Below are positions 51,458 to 61,525 of a stretch of 64,000 nucleotides of DNA, piece after piece. Position numbers and translations under genes: made by a program. The notes below the pieces were generated by a model. It saw only the letters and a list, made by a program, of their open reading frames with translations, was not told where the DNA came from and ran no database searches. Source of the stretch: Duganella dendranthematis (GTDB lineage: Bacteria; Pseudomonadota; Gammaproteobacteria; Burkholderiales; Burkholderiaceae_D); the NCBI RefSeq assembly GCF_012849375.1, contig NZ_CP051684.1, positions 558,001-622,000 on the forward strand. Direction: 5' to 3'. Positions within the stretch are counted from its first letter, which is position 1. Each line of letters begins with the position of its first letter.

Positions 51458-52738
51458 TTATCGAATTGGCATTGCAATGTTGATACGTGTGCCGGCGCTC
51501 AACCGGGAATCGATGGCGATGCGGCCATTGAGGGCGTACACGCGCTCGCGCATGCCCACCAGGCCGATGCCGGATGAAGCCTGGGCCGGATCAAAGCCGG
51601 CGCCGTTGTCGCTGATCTGCATGCGCAACTCGCCCTCTTCCAGCGACAACTGTACAGACGATTGCGTGGCCCGTGCATGTTTGACGATGTTGGACAATGC
51701 CTCCTGCACAATCCGGTACGCCGAGATAGCAACTCCTGCTTCCATCTTCGAGAAGTCACCCTGCGCCTGCAAATCGAAGCGGCAGCCGCTGCGCGCGCTG
51801 TCGTAGTGGCGCATCATCTCCTCCACCGCGCCGTCCAGGCCCAGCATGTCCAGCACTTCGGGCCGCAGACGGCGCACCAGCGCGCGGCCGCTGTTGTACA
51901 AACCAAGCGCCAGCTTGATGATGGACTGCGCCTTGTCGCGCGCCTCGCCCTCCGGACTGATGGCGGCAATCCGCTGCGCTTCCAGCCGCACCGCGATCAG
52001 CGTGGCGTTGAGTTCATCATGGATCTCCAGCGCGATGCTCTGGCGTTCATCTTCCACCGCCGTGTTGACCTTGCTGATCAAGCGGCGCTTCTCATCATCC
52101 GCCTCGCGCAGCGCGCGCATCGACGCCTGCAACGACGCATCCAGTCCCTTGGCCAGTTGCCATGCCAGCAGCACGCACGCCAGCAGGCCGAGACAGCCGA
52201 CCATCAGCTCCACATAGAACCTGCGCGTCTGCTTGAGCAGCAGCGCTGACGGCGACATCGTCACCCGCACATAGCCCATGGTCTCCACCGTCATGCCGCT
52301 GGCGGCGGGACGGTCCTTCTGATACGGCGTACCGTCCGGCGCCAGCATCGACACCCACATCAGGCGCTTGAGGACCGGCGCCTCGTCATAACGCAGCTCC
52401 TGCGACGAAGCGCTGCCGGCGCGCGCGGCCGCCTGCACCAACTCGCGCCGCTGCGCATCCAGCACCTCGATGCGCTGGATACTGGGGTCCGCACGCAGCA
52501 GGCCATTGATGGTCAGCTTCAGATCATCATAGCGGCGTGACACCAAACTGAATTCACTGCTATCGGCCAGCACCTTGGCCACCAGCGGCCCGCGCTCCGC
52601 CATCTCCTCGCGCACTTCCGACAAGCGCGATTGGTACGCGTACCAGACAAAGGTGCAAAACAGATAGGCCAGCGGCAGCGCGGTCATCGCCATCAGACGC
52701 GTGCGCACGCTCCAGTGGCGCCAGTGCCAGCGCATCAA
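51458..52738 (-). CDS. Sensor histidine kinase (NarL/UhpB-type)
   Basis: 426 residues: two TM helices (about 14-33 and 175-195) around a small periplasmic sensor, a HAMP-like coil, a HisKA_3 domain with the phospho-acceptor His in ERQSIALEIHDELNATLIAVRLEAQR, and HATPase_c (RIVQEALSNIVKHA, DNGAGFDPAQASSG, GLVGMRERVYALNG). It overlaps the response regulator by 4 bases, a certain pair. The gene ends 86 bp before the Fur-box receptor operon reading the same way. Confidence 0.92.
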   Translation of the reverse strand: MMRWHWRHWSVRTRLMAMTALPLAYLFCTFVWYAYQSRLSEVREEMAERGPLVAKVLADSSEFSLVSRRYDDLKLTINGLLRADPSIQRIEVLDAQRRELVQAAARAGSASSQELRYDEAPVLKRLMWVSMLAPDGTPYQKDRPAASGMTVETMGYVRVTMSPSALLLKQTRRFYVELMVGCLGLLACVLLAWQLAKGLDASLQASMRALREADDEKRRLISKVNTAVEDERQSIALEIHDELNATLIAVRLEAQRIAAISPEGEARDKAQSIIKLALGLYNSGRALVRRLRPEVLDMLGLDGAVEEMMRHYDSARSGCRFDLQAQGDFSKMEAGVAISAYRIVQEALSNIVKHARATQSSVQLSLEEGELRMQISDNGAGFDPAQASSGIGLVGMRERVYALNGRIAIDSRLSAGTRINIAMPIR

Positions 52739-53373
52739 GGCTCAATCAATCCGTGCTTGACCGCCAGCCGCGTGATGTAGGCCGGACGGTGCACGCCCAG
52801 CTTTTCCTTCACCGCCTGGCTGATATTGCTGATGGTCTTGGTGGAGACATCCAGCTTCTCCGCGATCTCCGCGTTGGTCAGGCCTTCCGCCATCAGGGTA
52901 AAAATCTCCAGCGCGCGCTCGTCCAGCTGCGACTGCGGCGACGCATCGCCGCGCACCGACAGATTGGCCAGCCGCTCGGCGATATGCGGCAGGAAGTACA
53001 ACTCACCGTCATGCGCACGTTTTACCGCCGCCGCCAGGTCGGCCGGGTCGCAATCCTTGGTCATGAAAGCGCGGCCGCCGAGGCGGTAGGTTTCCTTGAT
53101 CAGGCTATCCTGGTCGAACTGGCTGAGGAAGACAACGGCGGCGGAAGGCGTCTGCGCCAGGATCTGCTTGGCCACATCAAGCCCGGTCAACTGTTCGCCG
53201 AAACGGATGTCCAACACGATCACGTCCGGCTTCAATTCCTGGTACTGCGCCAGCGCCTCGGCCGGCGTGCGCGCCTGCGCCACCACGTCCAGCCCCTGCC
53301 CCTGCAGCGACATGGCAAAACCCGTCATCACGATTGGGTGATCGTCCGCCAGCATCACGCGTATTTTTTTCAT
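52735..53373 (-). CDS. NarL/FixJ-family response regulator
   Basis: 212 residues: receiver domain (IRVMLADDHPIVMTGFAMSLQGQGLDVV, phospho-Asp in VIVLDIRFGEQLTGLDV, conserved Lys in AFMTKDCDPADL) and a LuxR-type HTH (LDERALEIFTLMAEGLTNAEIAEKLDVSTKTISNISQAVKEKLGVHRPAYI). First gene of the pair with the kinase. GGAG precedes the ATG. Its targets are unknown; the neighbours are TonB and a siderophore-receptor operon. Confidence 0.93.
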   Translation of the reverse strand: MKKIRVMLADDHPIVMTGFAMSLQGQGLDVVAQARTPAEALAQYQELKPDVIVLDIRFGEQLTGLDVAKQILAQTPSAAVVFLSQFDQDSLIKETYRLGGRAFMTKDCDPADLAAAVKRAHDGELYFLPHIAERLANLSVRGDASPQSQLDERALEIFTLMAEGLTNAEIAEKLDVSTKTISNISQAVKEKLGVHRPAYITRLAVKHGLIEP

Positions 53374-53505
53374 TTTCTACTCCAAAGCATGCCTTGGGCG
53401 AAGCATATCACATCGCCATTGCACAAAAACCGCTTTTATTTTGCTAATGCATAGAATAGTATACTTCCAATACATAGCAATTTCACCCACCACAAAGGAG
53501 CAACC

Positions 53506-54135
53506 ATGAACCAAAAGAAGAACCTGACCGGCATGAGCACCGTCGTTCTGCTGCACATCGCGCTGTTGGCTGTGTTCCTGCACGGCTCCAAGCTGACGAT
53601 ATTCAAGCCGTCGCCATCGGTGGTCGATCTGGTGCCCACGCTTGATCCACCCAAGCCAAAACCGCTTGATCCGCAGGTGGAACTGCCAAAAATGACGCGG
53701 CCGGATATCTTCGTGCCTGAACTCCCCTTCGACGTGCCGGTGCAGTCGCCACCGAACGTCACGGCGCGCGCCATGCCGGATCAGCCACCGGCCCTGCCGC
53801 CGATGGGCGGAACCGCCGACACCGGCGTCAAGCCGACGCCGGCCAAATCGGCGCCGGTGATTACGGCGGCCGTGGTCGACGCGCAAGCCTGCACCAAGCC
53901 GGATTATCCGAAAAACGCACTGCGCAACGGCGATACCGGCACCGTCCTGCTGGCCTTTCTGATCGGCGTCGACGGCAAGGTGGCCGATTCGCGCATCGAG
54001 AAAACCAGCGGCTTCCGCGACCTCGACCGCGCCGCCCAGGCCGGCCTGAGTCTGTGCAAATTCAAGCCCGGCACCGTGGACGGCGTGCCCCAGCAGCTGT
54101 GGACAAAAATGCAATACGTCTGGAGCCTGGACTAA
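53506..54135 (+). CDS. TonB-family energy transducer
   Basis: 209 residues: one N-terminal membrane helix (about 10-28, MSTVVLLHIALLAVFLHG), a Pro-rich periplasmic spacer (DPPKPKPLDPQVELPKMTRPD) and the C-terminal TonB domain (KPDYPKNALRNGDTGTVLLAFLIGVDGKVADSRIEKTSGFRDLDRAAQAGL in outline). It couples proton-motive force to outer-membrane receptors. AAAGGAG precedes the ATG. Divergent from the two-component pair, with no exbB/exbD adjacent. Confidence 0.9.
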   Translation: MNQKKNLTGMSTVVLLHIALLAVFLHGSKLTIFKPSPSVVDLVPTLDPPKPKPLDPQVELPKMTRPDIFVPELPFDVPVQSPPNVTARAMPDQPPALPPMGGTADTGVKPTPAKSAPVITAAVVDAQACTKPDYPKNALRNGDTGTVLLAFLIGVDGKVADSRIEKTSGFRDLDRAAQAGLSLCKFKPGTVDGVPQQLWTKMQYVWSLD

Positions 54136-54152
54136 CGCTACTTGAATCACAT

Positions 54153-54229
54153 TTGCATGATTGAGTATTCTTCCATATAATATTGCCCCAGCGAAACGGA
54201 ACAACCGCATCACGCAGGTTGTTCCGTTT
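54153..54229 (+). promoter_or_regulatory. Promoter and 5'-terminal stem-loop of the outer-membrane protein gene
   Basis: TTGCAT (54153-54158) and TATAAT (54176-54181) are spaced 17 bp, predicting a start near 54187-54190. A perfect 13-bp stem (54194-54206 with 54217-54229, 10-nt loop) begins within 10 nt of that start and is followed by TGCTTTTC, 25 nt before the ATG. It resembles the 5' stem-loops that stabilise ompA-type mRNAs, but could also act as a terminator of the upstream tonB gene. Confidence 0.6.
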
Positions 54230-54261
54230 TGCTTTTCTAGCCACACTTTAGGGAATAGCAA

Positions 54262-54822
54262 ATGAAAAAGAATATCTTGTTCGCACTGATCGCAGCACTG
54301 GCTGCCCCACTGGCCGCTCACGCTGAAGGCAACTACTACGTCGGCGGCAACGTCGGCCGCGCCGAGCAGAAAGTGGATCTCGACGGCCTGTCGATCAAAG
54401 AACACAAAACCGCGTACAAAGTGTACGGCGGCTACAACTACAGCCAGAACTTCGGCGCCGAAATCGGCTTCGCCGACCTGCGTGAAGTAGAAAAAACCGG
54501 CAACGGCGCGCGCATCGCATCGAAACCGCAATCGCTGTACGTGGCTGCCGTGGGCACCCTGCCGCTGAACGAACAGTTCGCGCTGATCGGCAAACTGGGC
54601 GTCGCCTACAACCATGTCAAAGTGTCGGCATCGGCGCCAGGCTACTCGGACAGCGCATCGGATAACCGCACCTCGCCATACATCAGCGCCGGCGCAGCGT
54701 ATGTACTGAACAAAAACGTCAGCTTCGTGGCGGAATACGAGTACTTCGGCAAAGTCGCCAAGGACGGCGACGCCAGCATCAAAGCCAACCTGGTATCGGT
54801 TGGCGTGCGTTATGCGTTCTAA
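54262..54822 (+). CDS. Small outer-membrane beta-barrel protein
   Basis: 186 residues with a signal peptide (MKKNILFALIAALAAPLAAHA-EGN) and alternating amphipathic strands ending in the canonical C-terminal Phe (SVGVRYAF). The eight-strand pattern (YYVGGNVGRAEQKVD, AYKVYGGYNYSQNFGAEIGFADL, SLYVAAVGTLPLNEQFALIGKLGVAYN, VSFVAEYEYFGKV) matches the OmpA-like/OmpW-size porin-type barrel. Role unknown. Its leader has a stable stem-loop, and a strong terminator follows. Confidence 0.85.
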   Translation: MKKNILFALIAALAAPLAAHAEGNYYVGGNVGRAEQKVDLDGLSIKEHKTAYKVYGGYNYSQNFGAEIGFADLREVEKTGNGARIASKPQSLYVAAVGTLPLNEQFALIGKLGVAYNHVKVSASAPGYSDSASDNRTSPYISAGAAYVLNKNVSFVAEYEYFGKVAKDGDASIKANLVSVGVRYAF

Positions 54823-54835
54823 GCTTTAGCGCTTA

Positions 54836-54866
54836 AACAAAAAGCCGGCATGCGCCGGCTTTTTTC
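54836..54866. terminator. Bidirectional terminator
   Basis: Stem GCCGGC/GCCGGC (54844-54849 with 54854-54859) with A/T runs on both sides, so it ends both the plus-strand barrel gene and the minus-strand phosphopantetheinyl transferase gene. It is the only stretch between the convergent ends. Confidence 0.85.
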
Positions 54867-55494
54867 ATTCAAGCGTAACGAGTTCTATCATCGGCGCCTT
54901 GCCCAGCGGCTGCTCGCTGCACAGCACCACCGACAATTCGGCATGCGGCAGCACGACAGCGTGTCCGCCGGCCGCCACGCCCAACTTGAAGCGGGCTTCC
55001 TTCTCGCTCCACAAACGGTAAAAGCCTTCGACCCGTTCATCATCGGGTAAGCCTTGCAGACGCTCCCACCGCAGCATCTCGCCGCTGTCGAACGCTTGCG
55101 CAGCCAGCGCGTTCAGGTCGCGCGCCGCATCCTTCATCTCGATATCCAGTCCCAGCGCAGTTTGCGCACTGACCGCACACGCCACCCAGCGGCCGCTGTG
55201 CGAAATGCTGAAACCCGGCGCTACACCCTTGATTGCCGGCGCCACCATGCGCGGCGCCTTGCCAACCTGCTCGTCGAGACGGATCTCCTGCGGCGTCACG
55301 CCCAGCAAGCGCGCCAGCATCATCCGCAACAGCACGCGGCCGACGATGAACTGGCGCTGCCGCTGCGCGCGCACGAAGCGCTGATGACGCGCCATCTCGT
55401 CCGCCGACAGCCAGCCACGCCAGCGCTGCAAATCAGCATCCGCCACCGCATCCGCGTCGACCATCCAGAGTGTAGCCTTCGTCATCTTGAACAT
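54865..55494 (-). CDS. 4'-phosphopantetheinyl transferase (Sfp type)
   Basis: 209 residues. The Sfp-class blocks are present: VGRVLLRMMLARLLG, PQEIRLDEQVGKAPRM, SISHSGRWVACAVS, LGLDIEMKD (metal-binding Asp-x-Glu), and FYRLWSEKEARFKLG (WxxKEA). It loads the pantetheine arm onto carrier proteins of fatty-acid, polyketide or non-ribosomal peptide synthases. No such megasynthase is in the window. Start is uncertain among 55584, 55494 and 55485; 55494 (MFKMTKATLW) is given. Confidence 0.85.
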   Translation of the reverse strand: MFKMTKATLWMVDADAVADADLQRWRGWLSADEMARHQRFVRAQRQRQFIVGRVLLRMMLARLLGVTPQEIRLDEQVGKAPRMVAPAIKGVAPGFSISHSGRWVACAVSAQTALGLDIEMKDAARDLNALAAQAFDSGEMLRWERLQGLPDDERVEGFYRLWSEKEARFKLGVAAGGHAVVLPHAELSVVLCSEQPLGKAPMIELVTLE

Positions 55495-55767
55495 TGCCAG
55501 AATCAAAAGGGCATTATAAACGAGGGCCATTCGCGCCGCCGGCGGCACGCTGCGGTCGAAGTCGATATGTGGGAGCTGTCGCATGGACTCTGACGCGCCG
55601 GAATTTCGGGCTAAAGCCAGCCCTCATCGCGCAAATGAATGAAGTATTCGCGCGCTTCACCGAGGTTGGGCAAGTTATACTGTAAGGCTCGCGGCCCGCA
55701 GGCAATTTCAAGCGCGGGCCGCTATTGACCTATGCCGATTTTTGCCGGCGCAGCAACAAGGAATAAC

Positions 55768-56109
55768 ATGATTACCAAAGAAGAAATGGTCGCGCTGTTC
55801 GACGACATGAAACAAAACGCCCCATGGGATCTTAGCAAGCCGCTGTTGTGGGGCTACTTCTTCGCCGACGCCGACAAGGCCAAGCTGGAAACCGCGCAGG
55901 CGCTGCTGAAAGCCAAGGGCTACCAGGTGGTCGGCATCTACGACTCCAAACCGGAGGGCGACAGCCCGGCGCTGTGGTGGCTGCATATCGAAAAAGTCGA
56001 GAAGCACACGGTCGACACGCTGCACGCCCGCAACCAGGAATTCTACAAGTTCGCCGAAGAACAGCAGCTGGAATCTTACGACGGCATGGACGTCGGCCCG
56101 GCTTCCTGA
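55768..56109 (+). CDS. rraB: Ribonuclease E inhibitor RraB
   Basis: 113 residues. The RraB pattern is visible: N-terminal helix (ITKEEMVALFDDMKQNAPWDLSKP), then WGYFFADADKAKLETAQALLKAKGYQVVGIYD and the acidic C-terminus (FAEEQQLESYDGMDVGPAS). In E. coli RraB binds RNase E and modulates mRNA decay. AAGGAATAAC precedes the ATG at 55768; an in-frame start 36 bases upstream adds a non-conserved lead. Single-gene unit. Confidence 0.8.
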   Translation: MITKEEMVALFDDMKQNAPWDLSKPLLWGYFFADADKAKLETAQALLKAKGYQVVGIYDSKPEGDSPALWWLHIEKVEKHTVDTLHARNQEFYKFAEEQQLESYDGMDVGPAS

Positions 56110-56192
56110 CCCGCCGCAAGCGCCCAATCGAACAGGCTATCGCGGCTGTTTGGCCTTATTATTTCTTTAATATAGCCACTCTTTAACCCGCG

Positions 56193-57617
56193 ATGCTCTC
56201 GAAACTCTCGTTTCGCCAGCTGCTGCTGGGTGTCTTTTTGCTGATTGCCGTGTTGTTGAGCGCCGCCTCGCTGCACGCTTTGTGGACGCTGGACCGCCTG
56301 GCGGCCCACAGCCGCGACAGCGGACACCACGCGCTGGCGCTCACTGAAAATACCCAACAGTTGGCCGAACGCAGCGTCGCCATGACGCGCAGCGCCCGCC
56401 AGTACCTGGTGCTGGACGATCCCGCCTTCCGCAAACGCTACGCCGACGCCTGGCGCGACGCCCGCCTGTCGCTCGACGCGGTGGCGGCCGCCCTGCCGAA
56501 CGCGCCCGAAGCGCTGTTCCAGCGCTGGCGCCAGGCCAGCGAACAGGCGTGGGATATCCTGCAAATGCCATCCCGCTCGCGCAACAGCGCGCGCCAGCAG
56601 GCACTGGAAAAAGCGCTCGATCCGCTGCCCACCATCAACGAGCAACTGGCCGAGGAAGTCAAACAGGAAGTCGAACGCCGCAACGCCGAGCTGTTGGCCG
56701 AACTCGACCAACGGCGCGCCGTGCTGAAGGCGCAAGTGATCGGCTCCATCCTGCTGGCCGCGCTGCTGGCGTCCGGCTTCGGCCTGTGGCTGTCGCGGCC
56801 ACTGGCGCAGATCGAGCAGGCCATCGACACGCTCGGCGAAAGCCGCTACGACCAGACGGTGGTGGTGCGCGGCCCCAGCGACCTGCAACGCGTGGGCCAG
56901 CAGCTGAACTGGCTGCGTCAGCGCCTGGCCGACCTGGAAGCCGACAAGGCGCGCTTCCTGCGACACATCTCGCACGAACTGAAAACGCCGCTGGCGGCGC
57001 TGCGCGAAGGCGTGGCGTTGCTGGAAGACGGCGTGGCCGGCGCGCTGTCGCCCAACCAGCGCGAGATCGCCGGCATCCTCAACCAGAACACCGCCGCGCT
57101 GCAATCGCAGATCGAAGCGCTGCTGCGCTACAACACCGCCACCTTCGACGCCCAGCACCTGCACCGTCAGCCGGCCGACATGGGCGACCTGCTGGCGCAC
57201 GCCATCGATAGCCAGCGGCTGCAATGGCAGGCCATGCGCCTGACCGTGGCCACCGAAGGCAAGGCGCGCAGCATCGCCATCGATACCGACAAGATGGCGA
57301 TTGCAGTCGGCAACCTGCTGTCGAACGCCGTGCGTTTCAGCCCGCCGGACGGCCTGATCTCCTTCCGCCTGGGCGAACTGGACGGCATGCTGCTGCTCGA
57401 TTGCCGCGACCAGGGGCCGGGCGTGGCGCCGGACGACGCCGCCCATATCTTCGAACCGTTTTACCAGGGACAGCGCCAGCCGCCCGGCGCCCGCCGCGGC
57501 AATGGCATCGGACTGTCCATCGTGCATGAATACGTGGCCGCGCATGGCGGCCTTCTCAAACTGATGCCCTCGCAACGAGGCGCCCACTTCCGCATTGAAT
57601 TGCCCTATGAATCCTAA
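56193..57617 (+). CDS. glrK: Sensor histidine kinase GlrK (QseE)
   Basis: 474 residues. Two TM helices (about 8-30 and 181-203) around a four-helix-like periplasmic sensor (ARQYLVLDDPAFRKRYADAW), HAMP (RPLAQIEQAIDTLGESRYDQ), HisKA with His in FLRHISHELKTPLAALREGVALLEDGV, and HATPase_c (NLLSNAVRFSPPDG, DQGPGVAPDDAAHIF, RGNGIGLSIVHEY). The architecture and the qseG-glrR partners identify it as GlrK. It overlaps the lipoprotein gene by 11 bases. Confidence 0.88.
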   Translation: MLSKLSFRQLLLGVFLLIAVLLSAASLHALWTLDRLAAHSRDSGHHALALTENTQQLAERSVAMTRSARQYLVLDDPAFRKRYADAWRDARLSLDAVAAALPNAPEALFQRWRQASEQAWDILQMPSRSRNSARQQALEKALDPLPTINEQLAEEVKQEVERRNAELLAELDQRRAVLKAQVIGSILLAALLASGFGLWLSRPLAQIEQAIDTLGESRYDQTVVVRGPSDLQRVGQQLNWLRQRLADLEADKARFLRHISHELKTPLAALREGVALLEDGVAGALSPNQREIAGILNQNTAALQSQIEALLRYNTATFDAQHLHRQPADMGDLLAHAIDSQRLQWQAMRLTVATEGKARSIAIDTDKMAIAVGNLLSNAVRFSPPDGLISFRLGELDGMLLLDCRDQGPGVAPDDAAHIFEPFYQGQRQPPGARRGNGIGLSIVHEYVAAHGGLLKLMPSQRGAHFRIELPYES

Positions 57618-58172
57618 GCTCCCCCTGATCCTGACCGTGCTGGCCTGCCTGTCGCTGGCCGCCTGCACGCTCAACTCGCCGCTGCCGGCCGAACCGCCGC
57701 CGGCGCCAACGCCCCCACCGGTGATCGAACTGGTGGCGCCGCCATTGCCGCCGCCGGACGAGGTCGGCCCGCTGCTCAGCTACCACCAGTCGCTGCGGCG
57801 CATGAGCCAGGGCGAGCTGGTCAAGGAACTGAGCGGCCTCGGCCTGCAACAGCGCAGTCCGCGCGTAGCAATCCAGATGGGCATGGCGCTGATGCTAACG
57901 CGCGGCAATGGCGACCTGGCCCGCGCGCAGGCGCTGCTCGACAGCGTGGCCACCGCGGCCGATGTGGACGCCGCGCCGTTGCGGCCGCTGGCGCAACTGT
58001 TGTCCAGCAACTGCGCCGAAGCCCGCCGCCTGTACGACCACGTCGACAAGCTGGCCACGCAGCAAAAAGAAAACCAGCGCCGCATCGATCAGTTGAGCGA
58101 CATGCTGGAAGGCCTGAAAACCATCGAACGTACACTGCCGGTCCGCCCGGCGCCAGGACCACAGGTGACCAA

Positions 58173-58176
<4 letters not shown>
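57607..58176 (+). CDS. QseG-like outer-membrane lipoprotein
   Basis: 189 residues with a lipobox (LTVLACLSLAACTLNS, Cys20) and a Pro-rich linker before a helical domain (SLRRMSQGELVKELSGLGLQ...). It sits between glrK and glrR with an 11-base overlap to the first and 4 bases to the second, the position of QseG/GlrG, which in enterobacteria couples the kinase to an outer-membrane signal. The start at 57607 (MNPKLPLIL) fits the lipoprotein signal; the frame also opens at 57595. Confidence 0.8.
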
Positions 58177-59573
<1,397 letters not shown>

Positions 59574-59596
59574 CTTAAGTAATGGCGACGCAACGT

Positions 59597-59658
59597 CGTC
59601 GCTATTTCCCGACAAATTTGGACACATAATCCATATTGTCATAGTTCCACGAGGGAAC
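59597..59658 (+). promoter_or_regulatory. Candidate GlrR activator sites
   Basis: CGTC-N10-GACA (59597-59614) matches the TGTC-N10-GACA rule of GlrR sites except at the first base, and GACA/TGTC half-sites follow at 59621 and 59637. An inverted repeat GTTCC-N5-GGAAC (59644-59658) lies closer to the promoter. They are 40-110 bp upstream of the sigma-54 promoter, the usual enhancer distance. Confidence 0.5.
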
Positions 59659-59697
59659 AATATAGCTAAGCCATTGAATTCAAATAGAAAATCAGAG

Positions 59698-59714
59698 CTG
59701 GCACGGGGTTTGCA
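59698..59714 (+). promoter_or_regulatory. Sigma-54 promoter of the BON-domain gene
   Basis: CTGGCACG-GGGT-TTGCA (59698-59714) matches the -24/-12 consensus YTGGCACGrNNNTTGCW at every specified base. Transcription would start near 59726, about 47 nt before the BON ATG. It lies 124 bp beyond glrR, in a 199-bp intergenic region. Confidence 0.88.
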
Positions 59715-59772
59715 AAGGAGTTGGCTAACGTCACTGACGTCTTATCCTCAAACTCGATAAAGGAAGCAAATC

Positions 59773-60105
59773 ATGATGACCAACAAACTGATCGCCCGCC
59801 TGCTGGTAGCCACCGCTCTGACCGCCGCCGCCGCAACCGGAACCGCCTTCGCCGCTGGCCAACAGGATGGAGCACTGGCTGGCGCCGCGAAAGCCGGCAC
59901 CGCCACCAATGACGAGGCCATCACCAGCAAGATCAAGGCTTCGCTGGCAGATCAAAAGCAAATCGGCGTGACCACCGCAGACGGCGTGGTCACCCTGTCG
60001 GGTAGCGTTGCCAGCACCGATGTTGGCACCAAGGCCATCCAGGTCGCATCGGCCGTACCAGGCGTGAAGGAAGTAAAAAGCGAGCTGACTGTCGCTTCGA
60101 AGTAA
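59773..60105 (+). CDS. BON-domain periplasmic protein
   Basis: 110 residues with a signal peptide (MMTNKLIARLLVATALTAAAATGTAFA). One BON domain follows (about 45-110: DEAITSKIKASLADQKQIGVTTADGVVTLSGSVASTDVGTKAIQVASAVPGVKEVKSELTV in outline), a fold found in OsmY-type stress proteins and outer-membrane lipid maintenance. AGGAAG precedes the ATG. The sigma-54 promoter and GlrR-like sites upstream suggest envelope-stress induction through GlrK-GlrR. Confidence 0.9.
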   Translation: MMTNKLIARLLVATALTAAAATGTAFAAGQQDGALAGAAKAGTATNDEAITSKIKASLADQKQIGVTTADGVVTLSGSVASTDVGTKAIQVASAVPGVKEVKSELTVASK

Positions 60106-60143
60106 AGATGTAGCCGGCTTTAAACTGTAGAGAGAACCCTTTG

Positions 60144-60179
60144 CCGGTCAGCGTGCGTAGACGCTGACCGGATTTTTTT
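60144..60179 (+). terminator. Intrinsic terminator of the BON gene
   Basis: 11-bp perfect stem (60144-60154 with 60161-60171, loop GCGTAG) followed by ATTTTTTT. It ends 3 bp before the stop of the convergent homoserine dehydrogenase gene. Confidence 0.9.
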
Positions 60180-60181
60180 AT

Positions 60182-61504
60182 TCAGCTCAGGTTTTCCAGA
60201 CGGATCTTGGTGACGCTGCCGCCCACCGTCGACAAGGCTTCCATCTTGGCAATCGCCGCCGTCACATGCTTTTCCTGCGTCTGGTGCGTCAGGAAAATGA
60301 TATCGGTGCGGGTCTCGCCTTCCGCCGGCTCTTTTTGCAGCATGGCGTCGATCGAAATGCCGCCATCGGCCAGAATCCGCGTCAGGTCGGCCAGCACGCC
60401 CGGCTCATCGCTCACATCCATGCGCAGGTAGTAGCTGGTGGTCACTTCCGACATCGGCAGAATCTCGATATTGGTCATGGCGTTCGGCTGGAACGCCAGA
60501 TGCGGCACGCGGTGCTCCGGATCGGCCGTGGCCAGGCGGGTGATGTCCACCAGGTCGGCGATCACCGCCGAGGCGGTCGGCTCCGAACCGGCGCCCTTGC
60601 CGTAGTACAGCGTCGCGCCGACGGCGTCGCCCTGCACCAGCACCGCATTCATCGCGCCTTCCACATTGGCGATCAAACGCTTGGATGGAATCAGGGTCGG
60701 GTGCACGCGCAGCTCCACGCCTTCCTTGCCGTTGACCTTGGCGCGCTTGGCGATGCCCAGCAGCTTGATGCGGTAACCCAGTTGCTCGGCGTAGCGGATG
60801 TCGATAGCGTTCAGCTTGGAAATGCCTTCCACGTGCGCCTTGTCGAACTGCACCGGAATGCCGAAGGCAATCGCCGACATGATGGTGGCCTTGTGCGCCG
60901 CATCCACGCCTTCGATGTCGAAGGTCGGGTCGGCTTCCGCATAACCCAGTTCCTGCGCCTGCTTCAGCACGGTGGCGAAGTCCAGGCCCTTGTCCCGCAT
61001 TTCGGACAGGATGAAGTTGGTGGTGCCGTTGATGATGCCGGCTAGCCAGTCGATGCGGTTGGCGGTCAGGCCTTCGCGCAGCGCCTTGATGATCGGGATG
61101 CCGCCCGCCACGGCCGCTTCAAACGCCACCATGACGCCCTTGGCTTGCGCGGCGGCGAAAATCTCGTTGCCGTGCACGGCCAGCAGCGCCTTGTTGGCGG
61201 TGACCACGTGCTTGCCGTTTTCAATCGCCTTGAGCACCAGCTCGCGCGCCTGGTCGTAGCCGCCGATCAGTTCGACGACGATGTCGATTTCCGGATCGTT
61301 GACGATGTCGAACGGGCTGGCCACGACGTTGACCTTGCCGCCGGTACGGGTTTTGGCGCGTTCCAGATTGCGTGCCGACACGGCCACGATCTCGATGCTG
61401 CGGCCGGCGCGGCGGCGGATTTCTTCCTGATTGCGCTCCAGCACGTCGAACGTGCCACCGCCGACATTGCCGACGCCTAATAAACCTACTTTGATTGGTT
61501 TCAT
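60182..61504 (-). CDS. hom: Homoserine dehydrogenase
   Basis: 440 residues: N-terminal NAD(P)-binding domain (VGLLGVGNVGGGTFDVL), catalytic domain (GIINGTTNFILSEMRDKG, AEADPTFDIEGVDAAHKATIM) and a C-terminal ACT domain (YYLRMDVSDEPGVLADLTRILADGGISIDAMLQKE in outline). It reduces aspartate semialdehyde to homoserine in threonine/methionine synthesis; the ACT domain suits threonine feedback. It follows an aminotransferase gene by 21 bp. In related bacteria thrC commonly follows; here the next gene is a convergent BON-protein gene. Confidence 0.95.
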   Translation of the reverse strand: MKPIKVGLLGVGNVGGGTFDVLERNQEEIRRRAGRSIEIVAVSARNLERAKTRTGGKVNVVASPFDIVNDPEIDIVVELIGGYDQARELVLKAIENGKHVVTANKALLAVHGNEIFAAAQAKGVMVAFEAAVAGGIPIIKALREGLTANRIDWLAGIINGTTNFILSEMRDKGLDFATVLKQAQELGYAEADPTFDIEGVDAAHKATIMSAIAFGIPVQFDKAHVEGISKLNAIDIRYAEQLGYRIKLLGIAKRAKVNGKEGVELRVHPTLIPSKRLIANVEGAMNAVLVQGDAVGATLYYGKGAGSEPTASAVIADLVDITRLATADPEHRVPHLAFQPNAMTNIEILPMSEVTTSYYLRMDVSDEPGVLADLTRILADGGISIDAMLQKEPAEGETRTDIIFLTHQTQEKHVTAAIAKMEALSTVGGSVTKIRLENLS

Positions 61505-61525
61505 ATGTGTTTCCAGAGATCTGAC

